Part shown: one piece after another, positions 1 to 15,600 of the stretch | Layout: the number at the start of each line of letters is the position of its first letter | Numbering within the stretch: the first letter of the stretch is position 1 | Assembly (NCBI RefSeq): GCF_000934765.1 | Contig: NZ_JYNN01000011.1 | Location: 1-64,000 of the forward strand | Length of the DNA stretch: 64,000 nt | Direction of reading: 5' to 3' | From: Thiomicrospira microaerophila | Lineage (GTDB): Bacteria > Pseudomonadota > Gammaproteobacteria > Thiomicrospirales > Thiomicrospiraceae | Position numbers and translations under genes: made by a program | The notes under the pieces: generated by a model | Told to the model about the DNA's origin: nothing | What the model saw: the letters and a program-made list of their open reading frames with translations, nothing else | Databases searched by the model: none

Positions 1-600
1 TGCCATCTAGGTCAGTGGTGCCGCTGACTTCGATCGTGACGTTGCCTTTGGCTATGTAGTCGCCGGTGATCTCTAGTTTTCCTTGGGTGTTGATGTCAGT
101 CGCTTTGGCAACTTCAATCGTGCCCGTTAGGGTGACATTGTCCTTGGCATCCACTTTAAGTAAACCGTTTAGTGTTGTGTCTCCGCTTAGGTGGAGCGTG
201 TTTTGGGTGGTGATGTTTGTGGCTTCACCGACCTCTAGTTTGTCACTGATGTTAACCGCGCCTGTTGCGTCAATGGTGAGTGCTTGGCCTATGTCGGTTT
301 TGCCACTTAGTGTGATGCTGTCTTGACCGGTAATGATGGCTTCACCTGTCACGCTTAGGCTGTTTTCTAGGTTAATAGCGCCCGTTCCTTCTAAGGTTAG
401 GTTGCCTGTGATGTCTAGCTTGCCCTCTAGGTCAGTCGTGCCGGTGACATTTAGGGTTGTGTTGCCGGTGATAGTTGAGCTGTGGAGTTTGATATCACCC
501 TCTTGGGTGATATAAGCACCATTGGCTTTGATATCCAAACTCAGGTCAGTAACTTGGGTTTCAATCAGGTTTTCAGTGTTACCGAATCCGTTTGCATCAA
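1..600 (-). repeat. Short solenoid repeats at the left edge
   Basis: The coding strand reads short units of about 18-22 residues such as VTGNLTLEGTGAINLENS, TLSGKTDIGQALTIDATG and LEITGDYIAKGNVTIEVSG, with phrases like 'TTDLxG' and 'LxVTGxxxI' coming back. This is a very regular beta-helix-type repeat and it continues past base 1. Confidence 0.65.
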
Positions 601-3600
601 CCACTAGATGCTTAGCGAAGATATTTACTGTATCAACAGGGGTTTGAGTATCAAGCACGTCACCCGTTGCAGTTAGGGTTACGTTGGCTAGATGAGTCAA
701 CTCATTTTGCGTTGATCTTGTATCGATTAGACCTAGATTAATACCTGCATTTGTACCTGTTGTGGTGATTTGGATTTCACCTGCTGCGGAGGCGATATTA
801 CTCATTGCCGCTGAGTTTTGTGTATCTGTGTTTGCCAAGGTATTTACACGCTCAATGCTGATCGCTGAGACAGCACCAATCGTCAGGGTACCTTGGTTTG
901 TAATGGCCAAGCCTTGGTTACCTGTGTTGGCAGCAAGGGTGGTAAGGGCTGTTGAGATCGCTGAAGAATTCGCCTGCATACCTAAGGTTAGGGTCAGCGA
1001 CAAGTCGCCGGCAGTGATATTGGTGACCGCTGAGTCGTTATTTGAAATCTCATCCGCAGTTAAAGTTACCGAACTGGCTTTAATCGACGATAAGTCAATC
1101 ACCGTTCCGGCTTGTAAGCGCATAGCCGCATTTATGGCTTCTACTTCCGTAGACGCCGCCATGGTAATGGCATTTTTAGCGATTAAATCAATCGTTTTTT
1201 CATTCGCTGTACTGATATTGGCGTTGATTTCAATGTCTGCCGCACTGTCGATGGTCAAGTGACCGCCGATGGTTAGTGCGCCATTCAGTTCAATATTACC
1301 TGAGTTGATGGTTTGCAATAGCGTGTTAGCGCCAACATCTAGACCGGCTGTTCCAGCGGTTCCTGCGTTCACTGTTAACTGACCGTCTGTTACACTTAGT
1401 ACCAAAGCACCTGTCGTCACGATGTCTTCTTGTGTCGCATCTTCAGTGGTGTTCAACGTAACACCATTAAAATCAACAGACTTAAAGCTCATCGCATTTA
1501 ACGCGGTTACATTGACAGCACCCATTTGCGCGATAAACACGCCGGCTGTTCCTGCTTTCACGGCGATGTTATCGACTTGAGTTTCGATTGCGTTGCCGGT
1601 TGCACCGAAGCCGCCTGCTGCATCTTTTACTTCAACACGTAGGTTGGTGGCTTTGACATTCATCGCATCGGCATTGTTATCAGTGATGCTTTCGGCGATT
1701 AGGCTTACATTACCACCGTTTGCCTCTAGGCTGGCTAGCTTGAGTTCTCCGCTAGCGCTGTAACGAATATGGCTGGCTTGAGTTTGCGCTGTTGCACTCA
1801 TCACAATCGATGAGGCATCCACTGTCACATCGCCCTCTGTGGTTTTTACCAAGGCGTTTTGTGTGAGCTGGCCTTTACTGATTAGGCTGATATGACCGCC
1901 GGTGACATCAAGATTGCCGTTTAGCGTCATGCCGCCAACGATTGTTTCAATACGCACGTTGTCTTTTGCAACCAGGCCTGGTTGTGAATCCTTTCCTGCT
2001 TTAACTTCTAAATCGCCTGCGTTAACCGTAAGTACCAGTACACCGGCTGAATCTAAGTCTTCCTGTGTTTTTGCAATATTTGTTAAGCTGACATCTAATG
2101 CGCTTGCATCAACGCGTTTTACACTCACCGTTACACTATCTACCGTTAAGCCATTGGCTTCGGTGATGAATAGGCCGGCTGTGCCAGCATGTGCTGATAA
2201 GCTGTTGACGTTGGTGTTGAATACATTGTCCGATGAACCAATCGATGTACCGGCTGAGATTAATAGACCATCGGCCATCACTGAGTTGGTTGCACCTAAG
2301 TCATTAATCGTTGTACCTGCCAGTATGGCCACATTACCTTCATCACCCGCATTAATCAGGTTAATGGTTATCGCACCGTCTTGGGCTTCTAAACGGATGT
2401 CGCCATTAGCTGAGTTCAGCGTGGTGTCTGCTGCCATGGTGATGGAACCTTGCGCGGTTAAATCCATGGTTGTTGCTGTGGTGGTGATATTGGCGTTGAT
2501 TTTAATCTCTGCCGCACTGTCGATGGTCAAGTGACCGCCGATGGTTAGGGCGCCTTTAAGGTCGATATAGCCCGAACCAGTAGTTTGCAATAAGGTATTG
2601 CCAGAAGATTGAATACCGAAGGCTTCATTATCGCCTGCATTCACAGTCAATATTCCGCTCGCTACACTCAAGACCAACGCACCTGTCGTCACGATGTCTT
2701 CTTGCGCCGCATCATCAATGGTGCTCAAAGCAACACCATCAACATCAACAGACTTAAAGCTCATCGCATTTAACGCGGTTACATTGACAGCACCCATTTG
2801 CGCGACAAACACGCCGGCTGTTCCTGCATCAACACTTAGATTAGTGACTTGGGTTTCCATGGCGTTGCCGGTTACGCCGAAGCCGCCAGCTTCACCTGTT
2901 ACATCAACACGTAGGTGGGTGGCTTTGACATTCATCGCATCGGCATTGTTATCGGTGATGTTTGCGGCGATTAAGCTTACATTACCACCGTTTGCCTCTA
3001 GGCTGGCTAGCTTGAGTTCTCCGCTAGCGCTGTAACGAATATGGCTGGCTTGAGTTTGCGCTGTTGCACTCATTTCAATCGATGAGGCATCCACTGTCAC
3101 ATCGCCCGTGGAGGTTTTTACCAAGGCATTTTGTGTGAGCTTGCCTTTACTGATTAGACTGATATGACCGCCGGTGACATCGAGGTTGCCCTTTAGCGTC
3201 ATGTCGCCAACGATTGTTTCAATACGCACGTTGTCTTTTGCAACCAGACCTGGTTGTGAATCCTCACCTGCTTTAACTTCTAAATTGCCTGCAGTTAGTG
3301 TTAATACCAGTACACCGTCTGAGTTTAGATCCTCTTGAATATCGGCTGCAAAATCTTCATCAACCTCACCATCAGTGCCTATGCGGTTAGCTTCAACCGT
3401 TACGCTATCTACCGTTAAGCCATTGGCTTCGGTGATGAATAGGCCGGCTGTGCCAGTATGTGCTGATAAGCTGTTGACGTTGGTGTTGAATACATTGCCC
3501 GATGAACCGATTGCTGTGCCCGCTTCTAGTAGCAGACCTGCAGCGGTTATTAGTGCACCATTGTTGTCGTTATCTTGAATAGCTGTACCTGCTATTAACG

Positions 3601-6600
3601 CAATATTGGCTGTGCCTGCGTTAATCACTTGCGTTGTGATCGCACCGGTTTTCGCTTCTAGGCGAATGTCGCCATTAGCTGTGTTCAGCGTGGTGACTGC
3701 TGCCATGACGATTGAACCTTGTGCGGTTAAATCCATGGTTTTTGCTGTGGTGGTGATATTGGCGTTGATCGCTAGACTCGCCGCACTGTCGATGGTCAAG
3801 TGACCGCCGATTATTAGTGCGCCTTTAAGGTCGATGCCGCTTTCGTCTGTAAAGTTTTGAGTAACCGTTGTTTGCAATAGCGTGTTAGCGCCAACATCTA
3901 GACCGGCTGTTCCAGCGGTTCCTGCGTTCACTGTTATCTGACCGTTCGTTACACTTAATACCAACGCACCTGTCGTCACGATATCTTCTTGCGCCGCATC
4001 TGTTACACCATCAATTAGGATTAAATCTGTCGCAACGCCATTGTCGCCGACTGTTTTAAACGTCATCGCATTCAACGCGGTTACATTGACGGCGCCCATT
4101 TGCGCGATAAACACGCCGGCTGTTCCTGCATCAACACTTAGATTATTGACTTGGGTTTCCATTGCGTTGTCGGTTGCGCCGAAGCCGTCTGCTGCACCTG
4201 TTACATTCACGCGTAGGTTGGTGGCTTTGACATTCATCGCATCGGCATTGTTATCGGTGATGTTTGCGGCGATTAGGCTTACATTACCATTTTCAGCCAG
4301 CGCTTCTAGGCTAGCCAGTGCGAGCGTTCCCGTTGCATGATAACGAATATTGGCGGCTTCTGAATGCGCTTCTATGCCCATCACAATCGTTGAGGCATCC
4401 ACCGTCACATCGCCCTCTGTGGTTTTTACCAAGGCGTTTTGTGTGAGCTGGCCTTTACTGATTAGGCTGATATGACCGTTGGTGACATCGAGGTTGCCGT
4501 TTAGCGTCATGCCGCCAACGATTGCTTCAATACGCACGTTGTCTTTTGCAACCAGGCCTGGTTGTGAATCCTCACCTGCTTTAACTTCTAAATCGCCTTC
4601 AGCTAGTGTTAACACCAGTACTCCGGCTGAATCCAGGTATTTCTGTGTTTTTGCTATATCTGTTAAGCCAAAATCTAATGCGCTTGCTTCAACGCGTTGT
4701 ACAGTCACCGTTACACCTTCGAGCGTTAAGCCATTGGCTTCGGTGATAAATAGACCGCCCGCTTTAGAATGCGCTGATAAGCTGTTGACGTTGGTGTTGA
4801 ATACATTGCCCGATGAACCGATTGCAGTGCCCGCTTCTAGTAGCAGACCTGCAGCGGTTATTAGTGCATTAACATTGTCGTTATCTTGAATAGCTTCACC
4901 CGCTATTAACGCAATATTGGCTGTGCCTGCGTTAATCACTTGCGTTGTGATCGTACCGTCTTTGGCTTCTAAACGGATGTGGCCATTTGTTGAGTTCAGC
5001 GTGGTGTCTGCTGCCATGGTGATGGAACCTTGTGCAGATAAATCCATGGTTTTTGCTGTGGTGGTGATATTGGCGTTAATTTTAATGTCTGCCGCACTGT
5101 CGATGGTCAAGTGACCGCCGATGGTTAGGGCGCCTTTAAGGTCGATATAGCCCGAACCAGTAGTTTGCAATAAGGTATTGCCAGAAGATTGAATACCGAA
5201 GGCTTCATTATCGCCTGCATTCACAGTCAATATTCCGTTCGTTACACTTAATACCAACGCACCTGTCGACACGATGTCTTCTTGCGCCGCATCATCTATG
5301 TTGCTTAGATCAACACCATTAACATCAACAGACTTAAAGCTCATCGCATTTAACGCGGTTACATTGACGGCGCCCATTTGCGCGATAAACACGCCGGCTG
5401 TTCCTGCATCAACACTTAGATTAGTGACTTGGGTTTCCATGGCGTTGCCGGTTGCGCCGAAGCCGCCTGCTTTACCTGTTACTTCAACACGTAGGTGGGT
5501 GGCTTTGACATTCATCGCATCGGCATTGTTATCGGTGATGCTTTCAGCGATTAGGCTTACATTACCACCGATTGCCTCTAGGCTAGCTAGCGCCAAAGTA
5601 CCCGCTGTGGTGTAACGAATATTGGCGGCTTTCGACACGGCCAAATCACCCATCACAATCGACCCTGCATCCACTGTAATATCGCCCTCTGTGGTATTCA
5701 CCCCTGCGTTCTGCGTGAATAATCCAGAACTCAACAAGGCAATATGACCATTAACTGATTTGATATCACTTGAAACTGTCATCGCGCCAGATTGCGCTTG
5801 CAGACGAATATTGGCGTTAGTCGCTACGGAAATATCCGCCGCTACCGCTAAGGTGCCTGTTTTATTCACCAACACAAAATGATGTTGATTTTCCGCATTT
5901 TCTGTAATCTCAATACCTGATAAGTCTGCGCCAAGGTCCAAAGACGCAGAGGCACCATTCAAACCGACACGATTGACGACAGAATCCACTAACGTCACTG
6001 TAGACACACTCACTGCACTCGACTCGGTAATAAAAATCGAACCATTCGTCGCTAGTGCCGCAAGCTTGCTCACTTCGGTTTCTAGTGCATTATCATGGCT
6101 ACCGATTGCCGTGCCCGCTTGCATACGCAGGTTATTTGCAAAGATATCCACTGCAGTATCGCCCGCCGTTGCGGCATCAACAATCGATCCGCCGGCGATG
6201 AGATTCACTGAACCCCAATTCGCTTGTCCCGTGAGCGCTTGTGCACTGCGATCTTGACTTGAACGCAAATCAATTAAGCTGACGCTGATATCCGTTTCCG
6301 CTTCGGCACGTAGATGACCTGCATTTGTGCGGACGCTGGCATTATTCGCCATTTGAATCGCACCGGATTTTGCCCATAGGTCGAGCGTTTGACCCGAGGC
6401 TAAGCTGGCAAGGAACATCGTTTCGCTGCCATCACCTATTTCAATGTGACGTGCCGCTTCAAGTGACATCGAGCCCTTGCTTGATTGCACCACTTTATTC
6501 ACTAAAATATCGCTGTCAGTTCCTTCTGTTTTCAGCAATAGGTTACCTGTTGCGCCATTTAACAGAATTGAACCGCTCACCGTTAAACTGCCTGCTAGGG

Positions 6601-9600
6601 TTTGAATGACCGCATTGGCCGCGCCCTCACCGGTACCGCCGAGGGTAATGCCGTCACGACTGATCGTTAATGCGTCTGCCTCTGTCAGATACAGTCCACC
6701 GCTGAGGGTATTGACCGCACTCACTTGCTCAACCTGTGTTTTCAGTGCCATACCTGCAACGGATGACCCGATACCCGACTTCGCCTGCATCACTAGCTTC
6801 GTGGTGCCACCCGATAGGTTATAAGGTAAAGACAAGCTCGCTACAGACTGAATCGCGCCCACTGTTTGGTCTGAATCCACACCGGCTTTTAACACGATTT
6901 CATTGGTTGAATTCAACTGCGCCAAGGTAATATGACGTCCAGCTTGATAATCAATCGAGCCGTCATCGGCATCTGATTGAACACCATTTTTCATCAGGAT
7001 ATCCAGACCCGCATTCAGGTTAATTGCACCACCTTTCGAGAGAATATTCGCTTGTTGCTCAATCGAACCGCTGTTAGACGTCAGATAAATCACACCTGCA
7101 CCAGTCGTTTCAACCACACCCAAGCCACTATTACGAATCAAGCCATCCGCCAACAGGGTAATCGCACCGCTGGTGGTCTTAATGCTGTTCATAACTTCAA
7201 TGAACTTGTTATCGGCTTGTTTTTTCAAGTTAATCGGATTATCACCTTGTTGATTCGCCGAACTCGATGCCACCAGCACCAGATCCCCACTGCCTGCAAT
7301 CGTGATGCCTGAACCACTGGTCAAAATATCTGTTGGATTGAATCCTGCTTTAACCAACTGACTCGCATTCGGTGACAATTGAATATTTCCCAACTCCGTA
7401 CTGACGATAATCGAACCATCGCCCGATGCATCCGTCTGCGCCAAACGCTGAATCAATAAATCACCCGATACATCAGACACACTGCTTGGTTGGGTATGAA
7501 TGCGAATATCCCCTTCAATACCGGTATTGATCGCATTCAACTCATTTATCTCTGTCCACAACAAACGCATCCCGCTGTATGCCTGCACATTCAGTGTATT
7601 CGCGCGCAATACTTCAGAATCATCACCAAAGTTACCGTTTTCCTGCACTACAACGCCTTTTTCTGCAAACAGATTTAAGCTATTGTTTTGTCCCCCGTTA
7701 CTATAAACATCGACTTCATTACGAATCGTAATATTAAATTCGGCAATCAATGACAAGTCTTTCGCGGTTTTCAATACATAGTTATTATTCGACAAGTCTT
7801 CAACTAAAATATTGCCGCCATAAATCTCGACCTTATCATTAAAGGTATTAGCGCCTGCAATTTGGATCGCACCAATACGAACATTACCCGCGCCGGCTTT
7901 CGCCTTACCGTCCTGCTCATGTCCGATAATAATCTTGTCAAAACCGGCAGAAAGCGCTTGTAAATCACTATTTGAAATGTGCAACTCATTCGTCAAGGAC
8001 ACAAACGGCGGATTCGCAATCGCAATCGAGCGACCTAGCGTAGTGGTTTCAATCACCAAGCTACCACCAGGATTTACAATCGCACCTGAACGGGCTTGAG
8101 GTAAATCCAAAATATCCGTTTGCAAATAAATGAGCTTACCACCACTTCCCTGCTGCCCAAACGACACGCTAATATCATTACTAAAGTAAATATGGCTCGC
8201 GCCCTTAATAATCAAATTACCATTAATGACCATACTGGCATTAAAGTTCACGGAACCGCTGGCCTCGATAATCAAATCCCCATCGATATTCACCATCTGA
8301 TTAAAGGTGACATTGTTCGCCCCCTCAATCGTCAAGCCATCAATCGCGCGGGTTTTGCCAAGTTGCGCGTTAATTGTGATATTGCCGTTATTCGCCATCA
8401 GATTTAAGGTATCAACCTTATCGTTTACCGCCGCATCTAAATAATGACTGGAGTTAGCCGTACCCAAGGTGATACTGCCGGCGTTACCCAAGGACTGTGA
8501 CACGACATTTGAGCTCACATCACCGACTTTTAACGCCTCATCGACATTAAACGTACCACTAAAATCACTCAAGAACAGTCGATTACCCGACACCACATGC
8601 ACCTTAGCGGTCACCGTTGCGTTTTCTAAACTATCACCTTGGTAAACAGTCTGACCACGTTCAAATCCAGTGGCGTTAAGCACTTCAACAAAATTCGCCC
8701 CCGCGACCACATAAATCTCGCCATCCACCAAAATCGAATCATTGACGATTTCACTGCCAGTCATCAAGGTATTGGCCGACCAAGTAGTGGTATTGCCTGC
8801 GCCGAAAATTCGCAAGGTGGAGCCATTTAAGCCGACCAAATCTTGATGCACATGAATCGAACCTGCAATCGGATTTTGAATCGTCAAGTTATCTTTTACC
8901 GTCACAACTTCTTTTGTAGCGGCCTCACCAATCGAAATATTATGCTGCCCAATCGTTGAGCCAATAATGATTTCGCGGAAACCGGCTTGAATACGCTCCA
9001 GCTCAGCAACAGTTAAATGCAATACATTACTGGATGGCGTTGCCAAGTCACCCAAGACAATCGGACGATCCGTATCAATCGGGCGCAGCGTTAACAAGGC
9101 ACCCGCACTGCGCAAACTCTCCGTAATCACCAACTCATTGGAGACGATGACAATATCCTTACCGCCCGCATCCACTGCCGCCGAAATGGTTTGAGAACCC
9201 GATAAACTCGAAATATCCGTTGAACCGCCACGCGAACCGGTCGCACGCGCATCCTGCACCACTTCAGTATTGCCCGTCGCAATGATCAAGACGTTTTCAC
9301 GCTCGGAACTCGAAGCGGTGATTTTCGCTGCATCCACCACAATCGCCAACGGACTTAACAAGAACCCAGACACCGCTTCACCAATTTTGCCTTGTGAAGT
9401 GATCGTTAAATGACCTAGGGTCTGAATATACGCGCCATCAGCGGCACGCAAAATCGTGTCGTTATTGATATCTGGACGACTCGCTTCCTCAAAAGACTGC
9501 ATTTTTGCCGCTTTGATCTCGCCCGTTGCGCTATTCACCGTAAACTTACCAAAACGCAATGCCCAATCAATATCGCTACTGAATTGTTCATTTTCACCCA

Positions 9601-12600
9601 CACCATTTGTTAACCAGGCCTGGTTAGCCACACCATGATCATTCAACACCGACCCCTGCGGCGTAGTGATACGAATATCCCCTAAACCAACCACACGAAT
9701 CCCTGCACCCAACACCAGATCACCGCCCTCTGCCGTTAGCGCCAAAGTCTTGCCCGCTTCTGTCGTCGTACGAATATCCGACGTGATCCGAATACCCGCA
9801 TCGGCACCGCCGGCATACAAACTCAGGTTACCTGTACCTGAAGTGATTCCCGCGCCATCAACCACAATCGAACCATTAATCGTGCTGATACTTACGTTAC
9901 CGTTGCTGGCATTGGTAATCGACAAACTGTCCAAACCGGATGCGTTTTCAATCAAAATATCGCCCGCATTGCCATTAATAATCTTCAGATGTTTCACATC
10001 CGTTTCTAAGGTGCCGCCACCGAGTGAGACATGCCCGACACCTTGTGCCGCGCTAATCACCAGCGTGGCATTAACCGCCCCGATATCCACCGGACTATCT
10101 CCGGCATCCAATACCGCGCCACTCGTGCTGGTAATGCTAATCGTACCCTCATAGCTAGTGCGCACCTTACCGATAGTGGCATTACCGCCCGCCTCCATAG
10201 TGATTTGCGCATCCCCAGCATCAATCCACGTCTGACTGGTCATCGTCAAAGCACCCGTGCCGGCATTCAAGGTCACAAGACCTGAGCTTGAGGTAATATC
10301 GGCATTTTCGCCCAGAACCAACCCGTCTTTTGCAGAGATGTTAATCGTTCCAGACAGACTATTTATTGCATTAAGAAGACTGATTTGGCCAGCGGTCGTC
10401 GTTAAGTTCAAGTTCGCGGTGCCAGCTAAATCCAGCGCTGCCGCCAGCGTTAAATTGCCGCCAGCCGTCAGCGTAACCGCAGAACCACCGGTTTCCAGCT
10501 TAGTCACCTCGAGTGCACCCGTGTTGACTAAATTCACTGCCCCTTGCGTTGAAATAGCAAGACCTGTCGCCGTTATTGTTCCTGTAATAGCTCCTTGTGC
10601 CGGTGAACCATTCATACCGGTGATAACAACATTGCCCAAATTAGCTAACGAACCTTCACCAAAATTTACGCTACCGGAGGTTTGAATCGTTAAGCTGCCT
10701 GCTGTACCGGTTAAGCTACCAATATCTAAATCACCGTCCACAACCAAAGTCAGGTTGCCACCGGCCATATTTAAGGACTCAATCAGCAAGCTACCCTTTT
10801 GATCAACCATGACATTACCTGTCCCAGTCATATTCAACTTGAGGTTAGTCACCTTTGTCGTCACCGATAAATCATTGGCCGCTTGTAAGTCCAATGTTCC
10901 CGCCGTTACCTCGCCACCCAAGGCGATACCCTGGCCGGATGTCAGTTTGAGTGTTCCATTGTCCCCTACGTTCAATGCCTCAACAATGACTAAATCCTTA
11001 CCGGCTGACAGCGAAATTGTTTCATTGTTATCAGGATAAGTTTGCAGGCTAACCAGCGTTAAATCGCCTCCCGCACTAAATGAATAACTCCCCTTGTCTC
11101 GCTCAGAGATAATCAGAACATGGTCGCCAGGCAACTGTGCCGCCCCAGAAAGCACGTCCATATTCACCCCACTCGCGCTCACAGTGTAAGGCGTATTCGG
11201 TAAGACCGCTTCAAGCGTTAAGCGCTTATTCCCAACATCCACGGTGGCTGTCATTAGGTTGCCAGCATCAATTTTTGTTTTCAACGCGCCAAGAATAGCG
11301 CTCCAATCCGCCGTTACACCCTCAACACCCGGTTGAACACTGTGAATCTGTGACCCTATCCGCACGTCATAACGTATCGCTGTAGACGCATCGCCTTCAA
11401 AACTAATTTGTGATTGTTGTTTAATAGGCGTTGAAACCGCTTGGGTAATCTCGGAAGCTGGCGATGGCGCAATGGCTTGCTGGCCTTGGCTCAATACAAC
11501 AAAAGAATTCAATACAAAAGGAACGTTGGGCTCGCTGGCGGTTAACACCAACTTATTAGCATCAAAGCTCGCTACAACCCCAGCATTGTCAAGACTATTC
11601 ACTTCATGCACCAATGCCGACAAAACCGATGCCAAACTCGCCTCTACAACAGCCTCGTTGACGGTGTCACCTACCCGAACTTGCACTGGATGTTGCACTG
11701 GAGGGTCCTGAACGGTTGTAAAAAACAATGAATAAAGATAACTTTCCTCCACCGCTGTACTCAGCACCACCTCATTAACCTGTGCTTGACGACTGCCTGC
11801 TTCTTGCACTAGAGCAACCGCATAACGATCGGTCTGATTATTACCCTCTGCGTTTTTTACTGATGCGTCTAAAGTGAATATCTCATTCGCTGTTTGATGT
11901 ACGGCCCTAATAGAGCCCGCAACGATTGGGGAATTCTCATCTTCTGGATCGAGTGTCATCGTCTCTGTACTAAAAGTAAAACGATCATCACCAAACGCCA
12001 ACAATCCCTCACCAGAGATCTTGCCGGTATCTTGAACAATCGCGCCAAGGAACCCAGCATACAATGACGCCCAAGAATCAACCACTAATCGCTTAAATAC
12101 AAGCTGTGAAGCGTCATCCACCACCACCGCCGCCTCGAATGCTTCTGCCACGGCAGAAAAACTATCTTTTCCATCAGCCGTGACGCTATAACCAGTCTCA
12201 CCGGATGTTAAGTGATAACTTAGATCGGATTCACCTACATCGATTGTGTAAAGCGTGCTACCCGACAGATACACAAACGCACGATCGGCTATCGAAGTAA
12301 CGGCCTTGTTCTGCTTAATACCGTCGTTTTCTATTGCCACCAATTGACGTGCGCTAGCCTCAAATGCAAGGCTTGCCGACGTGCCAGCACCCGAACTAAT
12401 GGTAATCACCCCTTCATTCGCTTCAGCATCGTAACCCTCTAATGCATTAATTTGTTGCGCCAATGCTGCTGCTACAGAATGAATGGTTACTGGTTCTTCA
12501 CCAGAAGGCTGCCATGACACACTGACATCCTCAGCCAAGATCACGCTAAATGTGCCCTTATCGTTATATCTCGTGTCAAGCGCAAGGTCAGAAATTGTAA

Positions 12601-15600
12601 TGGTACGAGCGTCCGCTGGCGGACTAACCGTAACATCAACGGCTAACGCCTTCACGACCGAGGCGCGAATACGCTCAATCTCAAAACCCTGAGTGGCTAA
12701 AACAAGGTTTTCACCGGTGCTTAGCGAATAATCCACACCAGCAAGCGTGACGCTATAGGTAAATCCGTCCTCCGGTGCCGCAAGAGTCGTCTCGCCTACC
12801 TCATCAAGGAACACAACATCGCGGCGCTCAAACTGATCTAGACCCGCAGGTGTGGTAGGCAAGGCGTAATCACCGGTTACAGCATCAGACACTACGCTTG
12901 TTTCAAAGCGCGACACCTCAACACTCAAGCTACCCAGTGCGGTATTAGGCTGTGCCGCCTTCACCGTTAAAGCGCTGTCAATCGTACTCACGACCACCGA
13001 ATCTACATCGTTGCGCTCCGATAACTTAAACGCGATTGCCGTTAAAATACTATTAACAGTCTGCGTAACCTCTACATTGTTTACTGTATCCCCAACCTCA
13101 ACTACAAAGGTGTCAGTGCCCAGCGTTACAACAAAACGATCGCCCTGCGCATGCAAACTAGACAAGGTTAAGCGCTGCTCTTGGTAACTATCTACCCCAG
13201 GAGCCGTTAATTGCGCGGCGTTTACCTGCACACTGGCGGCCGAAGTAAAGCTTGGATTGGTGCTTGTTAAATTGGACTCCGCCTGTAGCGTCACACCGCC
13301 ACCGGCTTTTGTGCTAATCACTTCTAAACCTTGATCCACCCCAACAATGCTAGGATTAGATAACTGGGTCACCGCCGCGGCTGTTTCACCCCGAATAATC
13401 ACTTCATAACCGTAAAGATCAACACGTGCATTATCATAAGGCGCCATTTCATAAATCACGCCTCTCGCATCAACAATCACAGCGCTATGCTGTTTCTGAG
13501 CCCCTGCTAACACACCCGCTTCCGCATAATCGATGTGCATATCCTTACTCGAATTCAGCTGGATATCATTTCCGGCCTTGTCCACCATAATCATCACATT
13601 ATGAACATGCTGATCACCGCCCGTACCAATCGTAATAGCGCCATCTTGCGCCACTACATTTCGAACCTGCAGATTTGTTGCTTCATTAATCGCAATATGG
13701 CCTGATAAAGTAGATCGCGCTTCAATTTCATTCACGCGGGTATTCGCTTGAATAGAGCCAGTTGTCGTAATCGCCAGCTTATCAGCTAAAAACACCGATG
13801 CGCCTTCGCTAATCAAGTTCCGTGCCGTCAGCACCATATCGTCCGTCGCATTGACAATACCACCCAATACCCGAAGATCATGCCCCTGCACATCAATACG
13901 AATATCTTTTGCAGGATTGAAGCCCACCAGACCCCCGATAAAGCCATCAAGCACTAAATCGGCTTGTGTCAAGGTGATGTTGATATCTTGCTTGGCGCGT
14001 ATATCAAATTTTTTCGCTGGCAAGGCAAGCGTATTCACTTCAATAAACCCAGAGTTTTGTGTCTCGGTTGCAAAGAAGGTAATTTCATGGGTACCCGCAC
14101 CCGTAATAGTTAACTGCGCGCCACTGCTGGTGGCGCCATAAATATCCAGCGCATCCACTTTCGCGGCTAAGGATGCGGCAATAGTACTGGTCGTATCATT
14201 GCTTTGTGCAATATGCACAAGATTAAAACGCTGCGCATCTTTTACAAGCACCAAGCCATAGGCATCGCCTACACGCACAGGTACATCGGTTAGATTTACC
14301 GTTCTGTGAGTCGCGTTATTTGAACTGGCAGCGCTAACAATGCTAGCATCGGCATTCAGTGCAATCGCGCTACGAACAGGATTATCGCCTGTCGCTTTAA
14401 TCACTAATTGACCAATCTTGCCATCCACCGCACCGGGTGCCGCTAAAATGCTGCCACTGACCAATACATTCGCGGCCGACACAAGCTCAAGATGATCTTT
14501 CGCTGTCAAACTGCCTTCAATGGATAACACACCGCCGGTCTGCAAAATAATCGTATCTGCGGCTAGGTTATTTGTAGGAATGTTAGGTGATTTATCGGCA
14601 CCAAACTGGAAGGCTTCACCAGCACGATATTCAATCAAACCGGTGGCATTAAAGAATCGATATAGGTCTAACGTCCCTTGTTCAGCACTAAACCCTATAC
14701 CATAGTTATAATCTAAGCTGTCGCCAGAAGTAGGCTGTGCCACAATCACATTGCCGGTTTCACTCACCAAGCGGATGATGTCAGCCGTTACTTTGGAATC
14801 AGCGGTTAAACGCAATGTTTTTTCAGATTGAATCGTAACCTTCGCCTTACCGCTGGTACTCGTTGACACCATACCCACCGTCAAGCCGGCTGAACGTTCA
14901 CCCACACTATCACGCTCACGAATCTCAATATCACCTGACACGCTAGTGACACTATCCAAGCGATTCAGTGCCGTGGATAAATTCAACACACCCGCATTGG
15001 CATGGATTGTTAGCTTATCAGCCACAAGATTAACGTGATGTGCGGTATCCAAGCCAATCACCTGCTTACCATCCGCGATAGCACTTAAGGTTATAACTCC
15101 AAGAGATGTTAAAGTTTGATCACCGTCCGTGGCCACTAGAGCTTCGCGTGCTTGCTCAGTAGCCGCAAACGCACCCGCATTGACATGACCCACACGAAGA
15201 TTACCTTTAGTCGCTGTTAAGAACACGCCTTTGTCAGCCGAGTTTGCTAGGCTACGAACATCGGTGGCGATCAAATCGCCCTCTTGGGCGGTGACATTGA
15301 TCTCCCCATCCATGACGCTTAGCGCCGCTAAATTAAGCGTGCGCCCGGTTAATTGAGTTATCGAAACATCACCCGCTTCATAGCTTTGTAAATACACATG
15401 ACGCACATCCGTGCGAAGATCCATTGCGCCAAAGGCATACACCTCAAGCTCATCTGACTTGAGCGTACCTGTAGCATGGCGAATCGTGCCCGTGGAATAA
15501 AGCTGAACATCCCCACGATCGGCACTGGACACATTGACGAGTTCTAAAATCGCGTTTTCACCATAAGCATGCAACACAATATCATTGCGATCACTTGTAC

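Noticed and set aside
1902-2534. Plus-strand open frame of 210 residues, with similar ones at 4479 and elsewhere
   Set aside because: They recur only because the minus-strand 1.27-kb repeats recur; the compositions (Ala/Ser/Val/Pro-rich) are typical of reverse-complement reading.
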